A DNA stretch of 64,000 nucleotides from Pseudomonadota bacterium (lineage in GTDB: Bacteria; Pseudomonadota; Gammaproteobacteria; Burkholderiales; Rhodocyclaceae), in assembly GCA_029776255.1 (NCBI GenBank), contig JAKOTN010000097.1, positions 1 to 64,000 on the forward strand, read 5' to 3'. Made by a program: the position numbers and the translations under genes. The notes beneath the pieces are model-generated. The model saw only the letters and a list, made by a program, of their open reading frames with translations, was not told the origin of the DNA and did no database searches. Shown in pieces: positions 21,039 through 31,266 of this stretch; positions within the stretch are counted from its first letter, which is position 1, and each line of letters begins with the position of its first letter.

Positions 21039-21572
21039 CTATTTTTCGTCGGCGAATAATGGTTTTCTATTCGCCAGCGATGCCGACGACTCGTCGCCAA
21101 GCTTTCGATATCCACCGGCGTGGAAAATCAAAGGTTCTCTGGCCTTTCCTTGCGAAAAACGCTTTACGCGCCCGAGAAAAATCAAATGGTCACCGCCCGG
21201 ATATTCCGCTTCCGGCATGCATTCAAACCATGCCGAGCAGCTGGCGAGCAGCGGTACGCCACCCAAACCGTCGTGAGCTTCAAGGCCGGTGAAACGATTT
21301 TTTTCCGGGGCGGAAAAACATTCCGAAAGCGATTGCTGATCGGCGGATAATACATTTACCGCATAATGGCTCGCTTGGCGAAACAGGCGCAGTTTCGGTG
21401 ATTCGAGCGATAAACTCCATAAAATAAGCGGTGGGTCCAGGGAAACGGCGTTGAATGAACTGATGGTGACGCCAATCGGCAGTCCATCGGGTGTTCGCGT
21501 CGTGAGCACGGTCACGCCGGTGGCAAAGCGCGCGAGCGCGGCACGAAATGCGAGGCCGAGGCGATCGTCCAT
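21039..21572 (-). CDS. Flavin reductase family protein
   Basis: ALARFATGVTVLTTRTPDGLPIGVTISSFNAVSLDPPLILWSL pattern of flavin-reductase-like FMN-binding split-barrel proteins; start uncertain. Confidence 0.85.
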   Translation of the reverse strand: MDDRLGLAFRAALARFATGVTVLTTRTPDGLPIGVTISSFNAVSLDPPLILWSLSLESPKLRLFRQASHYAVNVLSADQQSLSECFSAPEKNRFTGLEAHDGLGGVPLLASCSAWFECMPEAEYPGGDHLIFLGRVKRFSQGKAREPLIFHAGGYRKLGDESSASLANRKPLFADEK

Positions 21573-21942
21573 GGAAAATGACGGGGCCGTTGACGTTGCC
21601 GAGAGTGACGTGTGGGGGATTTGGGCCAATGTTTCCGGGTATTGCGAGTCGATGGTCCGCCGTGTCAAACCGCCCAGACGGTTGGCGCGGGCATGCTAAG
21701 ATCCATGATCGAACAAAACAAAGCCTTGCGTTTCATGATGCAAAACCTCTCCGGCGTATCCGCCGGAAAATCTTCGCGACTATCGGCGAGCGGCGGTGCG
21801 ACTGCGGTGACCATTTGGCGGCAGGCCACGATAGCCCGGCATAATAATGGATCATCGCCGCACGGATCACGTTTATTGCCGCGATTTTGGTGACAATGTG
21901 TATTTTTAGGCATTTCCGGTCTTTTTTTCTCACGGCACTGCT

Positions 21943-23037
21943 TTGAAGTCGCCGGAATATGGTGCCCGCCGCGTGAATGAACGGCGCCTGGCGGTGGCGT
22001 CGGATTTTGCCCGCCGGGTTGTCGCCTGGCAAAAAACCGGCGGTCGTCACGATCTGCCGTGGCAGGGCACGCGCGACGCGTATCGGGTCTGGCTGTCGGA
22101 AATCATGTTGCAGCAGACGCAGGTGCGGACGGTCATTCCGTATTACCTCCGTTTTGTCGCGCGTTTTCCGACCTTGGAAGCGCTTGCCAGGGCGCCGTTG
22201 GACGATGTGCTCGCGTTATGGGCCGGCCTTGGCTACTACGCGCGCGCGCGTCATTTGCACCGCTGCGCTCGAACGGTGTGGGAGATGCATGAGGGCCTTT
22301 TTCCCAGCGACCCCGCCATTGGCGCGCGCCTGCCGGGAATCGGCCGTTCCACCGCCGCCGCCATTGCCGTTTTCGCTTTTGGCCGCCGGGCGGCGATTCT
22401 CGACGGCAATGTCAAGCGCGTCCTGGCGCGCTGTTTCGCCGTCGAGGGGGGCGATTCCGCCGCCGGCGACGAGCGCGCGTTGTGGGCGCTGGCCGAATCG
22501 CTGTTGCCGGAAGGCGATATCGAGTGCTATACGCAGGGGATGATGGATCTCGGGGCGACGATTTGCACGCGCGGAAAACCGCTCTGTCAAGCGTGCCCGC
22601 TGCACGGACGCTGTCTTGCCGAGCGTGATGGTCGACAAGAAGAATTGCCCCGGCGACAGGGACGGAAAGCCTTGCCGTGTCGTCAAAGCACCGTTCTCTT
22701 GCTTTGTGACGGAGAGCGCGTTCTCTGCGAACGCCGGCCACCCAGCGGTATCTGGGGCGGGTTGTTGAGTTTGCCCGAGGGCACGCGCGAAAGCGCGGGA
22801 AATTTCGCCGCGCGACACGGCTATCGTCTGGTGGGTTGTCACGATTTACCTCCTATAACGCATGACTTCAGCCACTTCCGCTTGCGTCTTGACGTTTTGC
22901 TGTGCAGGGTCGACCAGAGCGGCGCGGTTGCCGGCGAGGCGTGTTGGCAATGGCTCGCGGTTGACGGTCTGGCCGACGCGGCCTTGCCGAGTCCGATCAG
23001 AAAGCTGTTGTTGTCCGCGCCCTGGGCGTCGCGATGA
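21943..23037 (+). CDS. mutY: A/G-specific adenine glycosylase
   Basis: HhH-GPD region (LPGIGRSTAAAIAVFAFG), [4Fe-4S] Cys motif CTRGKPLCQACPLHGRC, C-terminal NUDIX-like domain. Confidence 0.92.
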   Translation: MKSPEYGARRVNERRLAVASDFARRVVAWQKTGGRHDLPWQGTRDAYRVWLSEIMLQQTQVRTVIPYYLRFVARFPTLEALARAPLDDVLALWAGLGYYARARHLHRCARTVWEMHEGLFPSDPAIGARLPGIGRSTAAAIAVFAFGRRAAILDGNVKRVLARCFAVEGGDSAAGDERALWALAESLLPEGDIECYTQGMMDLGATICTRGKPLCQACPLHGRCLAERDGRQEELPRRQGRKALPCRQSTVLLLCDGERVLCERRPPSGIWGGLLSLPEGTRESAGNFAARHGYRLVGCHDLPPITHDFSHFRLRLDVLLCRVDQSGAVAGEACWQWLAVDGLADAALPSPIRKLLLSAPWASR

Positions 23038-23085
23038 CGCGGTTCGCCGCCGCCGCCGACGGGCGCGCGGCGGCGCTTGTCGCTT

Positions 23086-24306
23086 TCATGACGATCGTTG
23101 GTCGTGGTTTGCCGTGCCGCCGTGGCCGATGGACCAGCGGCCGAAAGCGACACCGCCTGCCAGGGTGACGAATCCCGCGGCCCAGCCGGTCTGCGTGGCC
23201 TGTCCGAAATAATCGAGCGCCACGCCGAACACCACCGGCCCGACGAAGCCGCCGGCAAAGCCGGTCGAGGAATAAAGCGCCAGCGCCGTGCCGCGAATCG
23301 CTGGCGCGGTTTCGGTCAGCAGGCCGGCGGTCAGCGCCGCCGAATCGAGATTCATGCTCGCCGCGTACACCAGCAGCAAAACGACCAGCAGGGCGCTGGA
23401 TAAGCTGCCGGCCAGCACGGCGACCAGGAGCGCCAGCGCGCACGATAGCGGCATCACCGTCCGCAGCCAGCGCTGCCGTCCCCAGCGGTGGGCGCCTTCG
23501 TTGCCAAGGATGCTGGCGGGAACGGCGAGGAAGGTGGCCAGCGCCGCGATCACGCCGGGCATCGCTGTCCACGCCTCCGGTCGGCTGGCCTGTGTCCACG
23601 CCAGATAAGCCACCAGCCAGCTCCGAAAGCCGAACAACTCCCAGTTGTGGCCGAAATAGGCGCCGCAGAAGGCCAGAATGCGGCGGTCGCGCAACACCTG
23701 CGTCCACAAGCGGCGTGCGACCGGACGCGCTGGCGGTGCCGGTTTGGGCGCCACGCCGCGCCAGACGAGCACGACCGCCAGTGTCGCTGCCGCCGCGGCG
23801 AGAGCAAACGACGATGACCAGCTCAAGACGGTTTGCGATAACTCGATCCAGAGATACGACAGGCCGGCGCCAACACCGAAGGTCGCGGTATAGAACGCGG
23901 TCCCGCGCGATTGCGCGGCGAGCGGCAGGCGGTCGGTCATGGCTTTCAGCCCGGGCATGTAGGTGCCGGCGAGGCCGAAACCCGCCAGACACCACCAGCA
24001 CAGCGCCGTCGTCAGGCCGTCGGCGAAACGGGAAAAACCGGCCAGCGCCAGCGCGGTCGTCGTCGCCGACGCCAGATAGACGCGTCGGGCGTCGATGCGA
24101 TCGGTCAATCCCACCAGCAGCGGCACGGCGAGAATGTAGCCAAGGAAGAAGATTCCGCTCAGCCAGCCGCTTTCGGTCGCCGATAGCGACCACTTAATCG
24201 AAAACCGTGGCAGCAAGGACGGCACGAGGGCGAAACCGGCCATCGAGGCCGCTTCCGCGCAACAGAACACCAGAACCAGGGTCGCCGGCGAGCGTTCGCG
24301 AGTCAT
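23086..24306 (-). CDS. MFS transporter
   Basis: About 12 hydrophobic segments; MFS-like SLSATESGWLSGIFFLGYILAVPLLVGLTDRIDAR. Confidence 0.82.
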   Translation of the reverse strand: MTRERSPATLVLVFCCAEAASMAGFALVPSLLPRFSIKWSLSATESGWLSGIFFLGYILAVPLLVGLTDRIDARRVYLASATTTALALAGFSRFADGLTTALCWWCLAGFGLAGTYMPGLKAMTDRLPLAAQSRGTAFYTATFGVGAGLSYLWIELSQTVLSWSSSFALAAAAATLAVVLVWRGVAPKPAPPARPVARRLWTQVLRDRRILAFCGAYFGHNWELFGFRSWLVAYLAWTQASRPEAWTAMPGVIAALATFLAVPASILGNEGAHRWGRQRWLRTVMPLSCALALLVAVLAGSLSSALLVVLLLVYAASMNLDSAALTAGLLTETAPAIRGTALALYSSTGFAGGFVGPVVFGVALDYFGQATQTGWAAGFVTLAGGVAFGRWSIGHGGTANHDQRSS

Positions 24307-24350
24307 CGTGCCGCTGTCGGCTCAATCGCGTGGCACACGGGCGACGCCGC

Positions 24351-24971
24351 TCACGGCGAACCCCCGTCGCCCCAGCGCCGGATCAAGGTGTGCGGCACGC
24401 GCAATTGATCGAGAATGCGCGCGACCACGAAATCGACCAGATCCTCAACCCGCCGCGGGTGGTGATAGAAGCCGGGGTTCGGCGGCAGGATGACCGCGCC
24501 GGCCCGTGACAGGCGGAGCATGTTTTCGAGATGTATCGCCGACAGCGGTGTTTCGCGCGGCACCAGAATCAGTTGGCGCCCCTCCTTGATCGTCACATCG
24601 GCGGCTCGTTCGATCAGCTTGCTGGCCAGTCCTTGCGCCACCGCCGCCAGCGTGCCCATCGAGCAGGGGCAGACGACCATCGCGTCGGGCGGATTGGAGC
24701 CGCTGGCCATCGGCGCGAACCACTCTTCCCGGCCATGCACCTCGAGTCGCCCGGGCAAATCGCGGTAGCGTTCCCGCAGCAGGGTTCGCGCCTCGTCGGC
24801 GCGCGTCGGTAATTCCAGGCCGATTTCCTGGCGAGCGACGACCTGCGCGACCTGCGAGTACAGCAATTGCACCCGGCAATCGGCAGCCAGCAGGCATTCC
24901 AGCAAACGCACACCGTAGGCCATGCCGGAGGCGCCGGTCAACGCCAGACAAACCGTTTTAGCCATTTTCAA
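24351..24971 (-). CDS. ubiX: Flavin prenyltransferase UbiX
   Basis: LALTGASGMAYGVRLLE, MVVCPCSMGTLAAVAQGLASKLIERAADVTIKE, LVPRETPLSAIHLENML. Confidence 0.92.
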   Translation of the reverse strand: MKMAKTVCLALTGASGMAYGVRLLECLLAADCRVQLLYSQVAQVVARQEIGLELPTRADEARTLLRERYRDLPGRLEVHGREEWFAPMASGSNPPDAMVVCPCSMGTLAAVAQGLASKLIERAADVTIKEGRQLILVPRETPLSAIHLENMLRLSRAGAVILPPNPGFYHHPRRVEDLVDFVVARILDQLRVPHTLIRRWGDGGSP

Positions 24972-25509
24972 TCCTGGGTTCGCCCGCTGCTGGCGCGTCG
25001 CGCAACAGGCGGGCGGCGATCAGTCCGTTCGCCGTGCCGAAAATCAGTGCCGCCGCGGCGAACAGCGGTACCAGCAAAAACAGACCGTTGTCCGGAATCA
25101 GCCAGACGCGCGCCAGCAGCAGTTGCCCGGCAATATGCGCGAAGGCGGCGACGATGCTCCAGCTGACCAGCCCGAAACGCCGTCGCGGCAAGCGGCAGGC
25201 CAGCGCCAGCGCCAGCAGGCTGAACAGGGCGCCGACCAGACTCATGAAAAACCCTGGCGACAGGAAATACCCCAGCAGCAGGCTGCCGGCGAAAATCCGC
25301 AGCGCGGAAACCCAGGCGGCGGTGGCCCAGTCGTAACGGGCAAGAACGATCAGCGTGACGATGTTGGCCAGACCGGGTTTCACGCCTGGCAAGGGCAGCG
25401 GGATGGCAGCGTCGACCAGTGACAGGGCGATCGCCGCCGCCGCGAGTTGCGCGATGCGCTGGTCCTCTTCCGTCGCGACCAGCCTGATCGAACGCGTCTG
25501 GCCGGTCAA
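24958..25509 (-). CDS. Gx transporter family / heptaprenyl diphosphate synthase component I-like membrane protein
   Basis: Multi-TM ORF with IPLPLPGVKPGLANIVTLIVL motif; in-frame TTG at 25509 overlaps the upstream stop (TTGA), so translation is probably coupled. Confidence 0.7.
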   Translation of the reverse strand: MTGQTRSIRLVATEEDQRIAQLAAAAIALSLVDAAIPLPLPGVKPGLANIVTLIVLARYDWATAAWVSALRIFAGSLLLGYFLSPGFFMSLVGALFSLLALALACRLPRRRFGLVSWSIVAAFAHIAGQLLLARVWLIPDNGLFLLVPLFAAAALIFGTANGLIAARLLRDAPAAGEPRIENG

Positions 25510-26033
25510 GGTTCTGAAATCGCCCGGCCGCGCGAGATGAAGGCAAGGCTGTAACCGGCCTGGAAGCGCGAATGCAGCGCCTCGATGGTCGGCGGCGACA
25601 CCGGCGTCGGCGCATCCCACTTGATGGCGTAATTGGCGCCGGAACCGCCGGCGTTTTCACGCATTTCGACGAAAATCTCGAGAGTGCCGAACGGCGGAAT
25701 GGTTTTCGGCGCCTGAACCGAGTTGCGGATCAAGGCGCCGTCGGTGTTGTAGTAGGGCGCTGAAACGACACGGATGGCGGTTTTCGGATCGGTATTGCGG
25801 ATGCTGACCAGCACCGAGAGCAGAATCGCCTCCGGCCTGCCCTTCGCCGTGACGTTGCCGTGCCGGATTTCGGAGTAAATCGGCACATACACCGTTTGCC
25901 CCTTGGTCGGCGGCTCGATGCCCTCGGCGAAGGCGGCGGGCCACGCGGCGAATAGCGCCAGGGCGGCCACGGCCAGGCGGGCCTGGAACGCGTGTCGGCC
26001 AAGTGGGCATGGCAGTGGTCGGGCGGAGTTCAT
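25506..26033 (-). CDS. DUF3124 domain-containing exported protein
   Basis: Signal-like N-terminus, then KGQTVYVPIYSEIRHGNVTAKGRPEAILLSVLVSIRNTD, resembling the DUF3124 family. Confidence 0.7.
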   Translation of the reverse strand: MNSARPLPCPLGRHAFQARLAVAALALFAAWPAAFAEGIEPPTKGQTVYVPIYSEIRHGNVTAKGRPEAILLSVLVSIRNTDPKTAIRVVSAPYYNTDGALIRNSVQAPKTIPPFGTLEIFVEMRENAGGSGANYAIKWDAPTPVSPPTIEALHSRFQAGYSLAFISRGRAISEP

Positions 26034-26149
26034 GGCGGATGTCCTGACGAAGGTGGTTTGACAACGATTCCGATTCGCCGATTATCGCGCAAGCGGCAAG
26101 GCTTGGTGCCGGGAGTTGCGCTGCCGGGCGAAATGAAAGGAATGGAATG

Positions 26150-26176
26150 AAAAAAGGGCGCCACGCGGGCGCCCTT
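26150..26176 (-). terminator. Rho-independent terminator for amtB
   Basis: Minus-strand AAGGGCGCC-N5-GGCGCCCTT followed by a T-run, just past the amtB stop. Confidence 0.85.
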
Positions 26177-26204
26177 GCCGAAGACCAACGGTTGGCGACG
26201 GGAA

Positions 26205-27692
26205 TCAGTGGTGGTACGCCGATTCGCCGTGCGAGGTGATGTCCAGCCCCTCGCGCTCTTCTTCTTCCGGTACCCGCAAGCCGATGACCAGATCGACCAG
26301 CTTGAAAGTGACGAAAGACACCACGCCGGACCACACGATCACCGTGCCGACGCCCCACAACTGGCTGATCAACTGCGCCGCCATGTCGTAATCGCCGACC
26401 TTGTTGGTCACGTAGTCATAAACGCCCGTGCCGCCCAGCGATGGCGCCGCGAACACGCCGGTAAGGATCGCACCGAGAATGCCGCCGACACCGTGCACCC
26501 CGAAGACATCGAGCGAGTCGTCGGCGCCGATCAGGCGCTTGAGACCATTGACGCCCCACAGGCAGACCACGCCGGCCAGCAAGCCCATGGCGATGGCGCC
26601 GATCACGCCGACGAAGCCCGCCGCCGGCGTGATCGCCACCAGACCGGCGACCGCGCCGGAGGCCGCGCCGAGCATCGAGGGCTTGCCCTTGAGCAACCAC
26701 TCGGCCAGCATCCAGGACATCGCCGCGCAGGCCGTCGCCACCCAGGTATTGACCATCGCCAGAGCGGCGGCGCCGCTGGCCTCGAGCGCCGAACCGGCGT
26801 TGAAACCGAACCAGCCGAACCACAACAGCGACGCGCCGATCATGGTGAAGGTCAGGCTGTGCGGCGCCATCGATTCACGGCCGTAACCGATCCGCTTGCC
26901 GATGACCATCGCCCCGACCAGGCCCGCCATGGCGGCGTTGATGTGCACCACCGTTCCGCCGGCGAAGTCCAGCGCGCCCTTCTGGAACAAGAAGCCCGCC
27001 GTCTTGCCCGCCGCTTCGCCCGCCGCCGCATCGATGTAGGCATCCGGGCCCGCCCAGTACCACACCATGTGCGCCATCGGCAGATAAGAAAGCGTAAACC
27101 AGATCACCATGAACACCAGGATGGCCGCGAACTTGGCGCGCTCGGCGAAGGCGCCGACGATCAGCGCGCAGGTAATCGCCGCGAAAGCGCCCTGGAAGAC
27201 CACGTAGGCCAGTTCCGAGATGACCACGCCCTTGCTGAAGGTGGCGGCGACCGAGTCGACGGTGACTCCCTTGAGCAAGAGTTTGTCGAACACGCCGAAG
27301 AATCCGTTGCCCTCGGTGAACGCCACCGTGTAGCCGTAAACCACCCACAACACGCTGATCAAGGCGAAAGTGACAAAGACCTGCATCAGCACCGACAGCA
27401 TGTTCTTGGTGCGCACCAGGCCACCGTAGAACAACGCCAGGCCGGGAATGGACATCAGGATGACCAGCGCCGCGCTGACCATGACCCAGGCGTTATCGCC
27501 CTTGTTGGCGACCGCCGCCGGCGTCGCCGCCGGTGCGCTCGCCGTTGGCGAGGCGTTGGCCACCGCCGGATCGGCGGCTGGCGCGCCCGGCGTCGTGGTC
27601 GCCGCGGGCAGCGCGGGCTTGTCTTCGGCACAGGCCGGGGCACCGAGGCTGACGGCGCCCAGCAAGGCCAGGATGGCAAATAGACGTCTCAT
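26205..27692 (-). CDS. amtB: Ammonium transporter
   Basis: Signal-like N-terminus, GDNAWVMVSAALVILMSIPGLALFYGGLVR, GVHGVGGILGAILTGVFA. Confidence 0.95.
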   Translation of the reverse strand: MRRLFAILALLGAVSLGAPACAEDKPALPAATTTPGAPAADPAVANASPTASAPAATPAAVANKGDNAWVMVSAALVILMSIPGLALFYGGLVRTKNMLSVLMQVFVTFALISVLWVVYGYTVAFTEGNGFFGVFDKLLLKGVTVDSVAATFSKGVVISELAYVVFQGAFAAITCALIVGAFAERAKFAAILVFMVIWFTLSYLPMAHMVWYWAGPDAYIDAAAGEAAGKTAGFLFQKGALDFAGGTVVHINAAMAGLVGAMVIGKRIGYGRESMAPHSLTFTMIGASLLWFGWFGFNAGSALEASGAAALAMVNTWVATACAAMSWMLAEWLLKGKPSMLGAASGAVAGLVAITPAAGFVGVIGAIAMGLLAGVVCLWGVNGLKRLIGADDSLDVFGVHGVGGILGAILTGVFAAPSLGGTGVYDYVTNKVGDYDMAAQLISQLWGVGTVIVWSGVVSFVTFKLVDLVIGLRVPEEEEREGLDITSHGESAYHH

Positions 27693-27702
27693 GGCGTTTT
27701 CC

Positions 27703-28095
<393 letters not shown>

Positions 28096-28950
28096 TCAGA
28101 AGGTTCGGCTGACCGACAACACCCCGATGCCGCGACCCGCGTCCTTGCTGTGCGAACCGACGCTGACCACGCCACCGTTGTCGGACATCGAGTTCGTGAA
28201 ACAGTACGGTTCACCGTCGCGGCAACGGCCCTTGGCGTTGCTGTCGACATACGACAGCGCCAGCACCCAGCCCTTGATGTCCTTGCTGACGCCGAGTTTC
28301 CAGTCGGTGTAGTCGCCGTTTCGGACGTTTTTCAGATTCAGCCGGCCGACATGGCCGTTGATGCCCCAACCGTCGCCCAGGTCGTAGTTGACCGAAAAGT
28401 CCAGATACTGGGTGCCCTTGGTGCTCTTGTCGGTCGGGCCGGCGCTGTTCAATCCGCGCAGCGAAAAATAATCGTCAACCGCGTAGAAATACTTCAAGGA
28501 CAAGAACTTCCACGAACCGCCGATATAGATTTCCTTGTTGTTCACTGTCCCGGAATTGGCGCCCAGGCCCAGACCGCGTGCATACGAACCCGGGTAGTAG
28601 TAGTAGATCGCGCCGACATCGAGGCCGACATCGCCGAAAGTGGCCTTGTAACCGCCGTAAAAATCCATTTCCAGGTTGCCGTCGGGGAAACCGGCGCCGG
28701 AACTGACGTTTGAATTCCAGTTGCCCAGGTAAAAACCGCTTTCATGCGCGTAGTCGATGCCGCCCTGCAACGCCGGTTTGCCAAACGTCTGATCGATGCC
28801 GCGGAAACGATAGCTGCTGAACAGTCCGAGGTTGCCGGTCAGCGGACTGGCGGCGGCCGGTGCCGCCTCCGTGGCTGGTGGGGTGGTTTGCGCCCATGCC
28901 GGCGCGGCGAGCGCGGCGCAAACGGCGGTGGCAAGCACGGTTTTCTTCAT
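28096..28950 (-). CDS. TorF family putative porin
   Basis: Signal peptide MKKTVLATAVCAALAAPAWA, beta-barrel-like sequence with GNLGLFSSYRFRGIDQTFGKPALQGGIDY and a C-terminal Phe. Confidence 0.85.
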   Translation of the reverse strand: MKKTVLATAVCAALAAPAWAQTTPPATEAAPAAASPLTGNLGLFSSYRFRGIDQTFGKPALQGGIDYAHESGFYLGNWNSNVSSGAGFPDGNLEMDFYGGYKATFGDVGLDVGAIYYYYPGSYARGLGLGANSGTVNNKEIYIGGSWKFLSLKYFYAVDDYFSLRGLNSAGPTDKSTKGTQYLDFSVNYDLGDGWGINGHVGRLNLKNVRNGDYTDWKLGVSKDIKGWVLALSYVDSNAKGRCRDGEPYCFTNSMSDNGGVVSVGSHSKDAGRGIGVLSVSRTF

Positions 28951-28997
28951 GGTGACGTCCTCAATGGAAGGAAAAAAAGAAATGCTGCGAACCATCT

Positions 28998-29014
28998 AGC
29001 AGGTTCCGTGCCAA
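28998..29014 (-). promoter_or_regulatory. Sigma-54 (RpoN) promoter for torF-glnK-amtB
   Basis: Minus strand TTTGGCACGGAACCTGCT matches TGGCACG-N4-TTGCW, with GG and GC separated by exactly 10 nt. Confidence 0.75.
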
Positions 29015-29106
29015 AATTATTTACGCTTATAAAGCAGTTTGTTGAATCGATATTGCCCGAACGTTCCGGCGTCTTCGCACTGCCGCGGGGCGACCCTCGC
29101 ACGCCA

Positions 29107-29122
29107 TGCACTAAATTAGTGC
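29107..29122. promoter_or_regulatory. NtrC-like enhancer site
   Basis: TGCACTAAATTAGTGC contains GCAC-N7-GTGC in a perfect 15-bp palindrome, about 100 bp upstream of the sigma-54 promoter. Confidence 0.65.
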
Positions 29123-29184
29123 TGCCGCCGGCGCGGCCGGGATGTTGTAATAGAGGCCCGCCCATTTTTCATTCGGTGACCGCC

Positions 29185-29430
29185 ATGCTCGACCCCAGAA
29201 TCCTCGACGATCTTGCTTCCCGCCTGGGCAAGCTCGTTTCCGCCAGTCCCGTGGCCGATATTGAAAAGAACGCCCGCGCCTTGCTCGCCACCTTTTTCAC
29301 CAAGCTCGATCTGGTGAGCCGGGAGGAGTTCGACATTCAGACGCAGGTCCTGCAAAGGAGCCGGGCCAAATTGCAGGAACTGGAAGAGCGTCTGGACCGG
29401 CTGGAAAACCCGCCGGAATCAAAATCCTGA
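29185..29430 (+). CDS. ubiK: Accessory factor UbiK family protein (BMFP domain)
   Basis: Short coiled-coil ORF with FTKLDLVSREEFDIQTQVLQRSRAKLQELEERLDRLE. Confidence 0.85.
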   Translation: MLDPRILDDLASRLGKLVSASPVADIEKNARALLATFFTKLDLVSREEFDIQTQVLQRSRAKLQELEERLDRLENPPESKS

Positions 29431-29478
29431 GCGCCAGCCAGCCGGTTGCTCCGCCTCGCCAACTGATTTTTTCGCGCG

Positions 29479-30978
29479 ATGCCTCTCGCGATCGTCCATA
29501 GTCGTGGTCTCGACGGCCTGTCCGCGCCGGAAGTCGCCGTCGAGGTTCATTTGGCGGGCGGTTTGCCGAGCGTGACCCTGGTCGGCCTGCCCGACACCGA
29601 AGTCAAGGAAGCGCGCGATCGCGTGCGCGCGGCCTTGCAAAACTCCGGTTTCGACTTTCCAAGCAAGCGGATCACCGTCAATCTGGCGCCGGCCGATTTG
29701 CCGAAGGAGTCTGGCCGTTTCGACCTGCCGATTGCCCTCGGCATCCTCGCCGCCTCGGGACAGATTCCGGGCGCGGCGCTGGAAGGACACGAATTCGCCG
29801 GCGAGCTGTCGCTTTCTGGCGAGGTACGGCCCATTCGCGGCGCCCTGGCGATGGTCCTCGCCGCCGGCGGCCGCGGACGTTCCTTCGTTCTGCCGGGCAG
29901 CAGCGCGCGGGAAGCGGCGCTCGCCGATGGCGTGCGGGTATTGACCGCCAATACCTTGCTGGACGTCTGCGCGCACCTCAGCGGACAAGCCGCGCTGAGC
30001 GAATGCGAGGCGGTGGCCGAAAACCCGGCCGAGGACGGCGCTCACCCGGATCTGGCCGAGGTGCGCGGTCAGGCGCAGGCCAAGCGGGCGCTCGAAATCG
30101 CTGCCGCCGGCGCGCATTCCATCCTTCTCGCCGGCCCGCCCGGCACCGGCAAATCGATGCTGGCCAGCCGTCTGCCCGGCGTGTTGCCGCCGATGTCGCA
30201 AGCCGCCGCGCTGGAGTCGGCGGCGATCCTGTCGTTGGCGGGCCAGTTTCGCGCCGAGCATTTTCGCCGCGTTCCCTATCGGGCGCCGCATCACACCGCC
30301 TCCTCGGCCGCGCTGGTCGGCGGCGGCGGCGTGCCGCGCCCCGGTGAAATCTCGCTGGCGCACCAGGGCGTGCTTTTCCTCGACGAAATTCCGGAATTCG
30401 ACCGTCGTGTCCTCGAAGCGCTGCGCGAACCGCTGGATAGCGGTCGCATTCACATTTCACGCGCGGCGCGGCAAGCCGAATTCCCCGCGCAATTCCAGCT
30501 CGTCGCGGCGATGAATCCCTGTCCCTGCGGCTTTCATGGCGACGCGCGCGGCCGTTGCCGGTGCACTCCCGATCAGGTTTCACGCTATCGGAGCCGTCTT
30601 TCCGGGCCGTTGCTGGATCGCATCGATCTACAGATCGAGGTGCCGGCGGTACCCGCCGAGGTGTTGCAGCAGGCGCCGGACGGTGAATCGTCGGCCATCG
30701 TCCGCGAACGCGTGATCCGGGCCCGCGACAGGCAACTGCGGCGACAAGGCAAACCCAACGCCCGGCTGAGCGGCAAGGAAATCGATGCTCACTGTCAGCC
30801 GGAAGCGGCGGCTCAGGCGCTGCTCAAACAGGCCATTGCCCGATTCGATCTCTCCGCGCGCGCCTATCATCGCTTGCTCAAGGTCGCCCGCACCCTGGCC
30901 GATCTGGCCGACCGCGAAACCATCGGCGCGCAACAGGTCGCCGAGGCGGTCCAGTATCGCCGTTTCACCAAGGATTGA
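29479..30978 (+). CDS. comM: YifB family Mg chelatase-like AAA ATPase (ComM)
   Basis: VHLAGGLPSVTLVGLPDTEVKEARDRVRAALQN, Walker A AGPPGTGKSMLA, FLDEIPEFDRRVLEALREPLD. Confidence 0.93.
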   Translation: MPLAIVHSRGLDGLSAPEVAVEVHLAGGLPSVTLVGLPDTEVKEARDRVRAALQNSGFDFPSKRITVNLAPADLPKESGRFDLPIALGILAASGQIPGAALEGHEFAGELSLSGEVRPIRGALAMVLAAGGRGRSFVLPGSSAREAALADGVRVLTANTLLDVCAHLSGQAALSECEAVAENPAEDGAHPDLAEVRGQAQAKRALEIAAAGAHSILLAGPPGTGKSMLASRLPGVLPPMSQAAALESAAILSLAGQFRAEHFRRVPYRAPHHTASSAALVGGGGVPRPGEISLAHQGVLFLDEIPEFDRRVLEALREPLDSGRIHISRAARQAEFPAQFQLVAAMNPCPCGFHGDARGRCRCTPDQVSRYRSRLSGPLLDRIDLQIEVPAVPAEVLQQAPDGESSAIVRERVIRARDRQLRRQGKPNARLSGKEIDAHCQPEAAAQALLKQAIARFDLSARAYHRLLKVARTLADLADRETIGAQQVAEAVQYRRFTKD

Positions 30979-31266
30979 GCCGCGCGCGCGGGAGCGTCGG
31001 CACCGCCGGCGCGAGAACCGGCAAAAACGATCGGGTACCGCAACGCTCCGAGTCCCCAACCGCTCCACGCCAGAGTCGCGGGAGGATGTTCCTGCGCCTC
31101 CGACATCTCCTTCTCCGGTCGCGTCGCAAAGGCGCGGTGCTTCGCGCCCGTGGCCGGCAGGCGACCGACAAGGGATTCGGTCCGGGCCACCGGTGGCTGG
31201 CTCCAGGTTCGTCTATACTCGCTTGCGTCGCGCCGATTTTAGCCGTTGCCATTGGAGCATGAAAAC

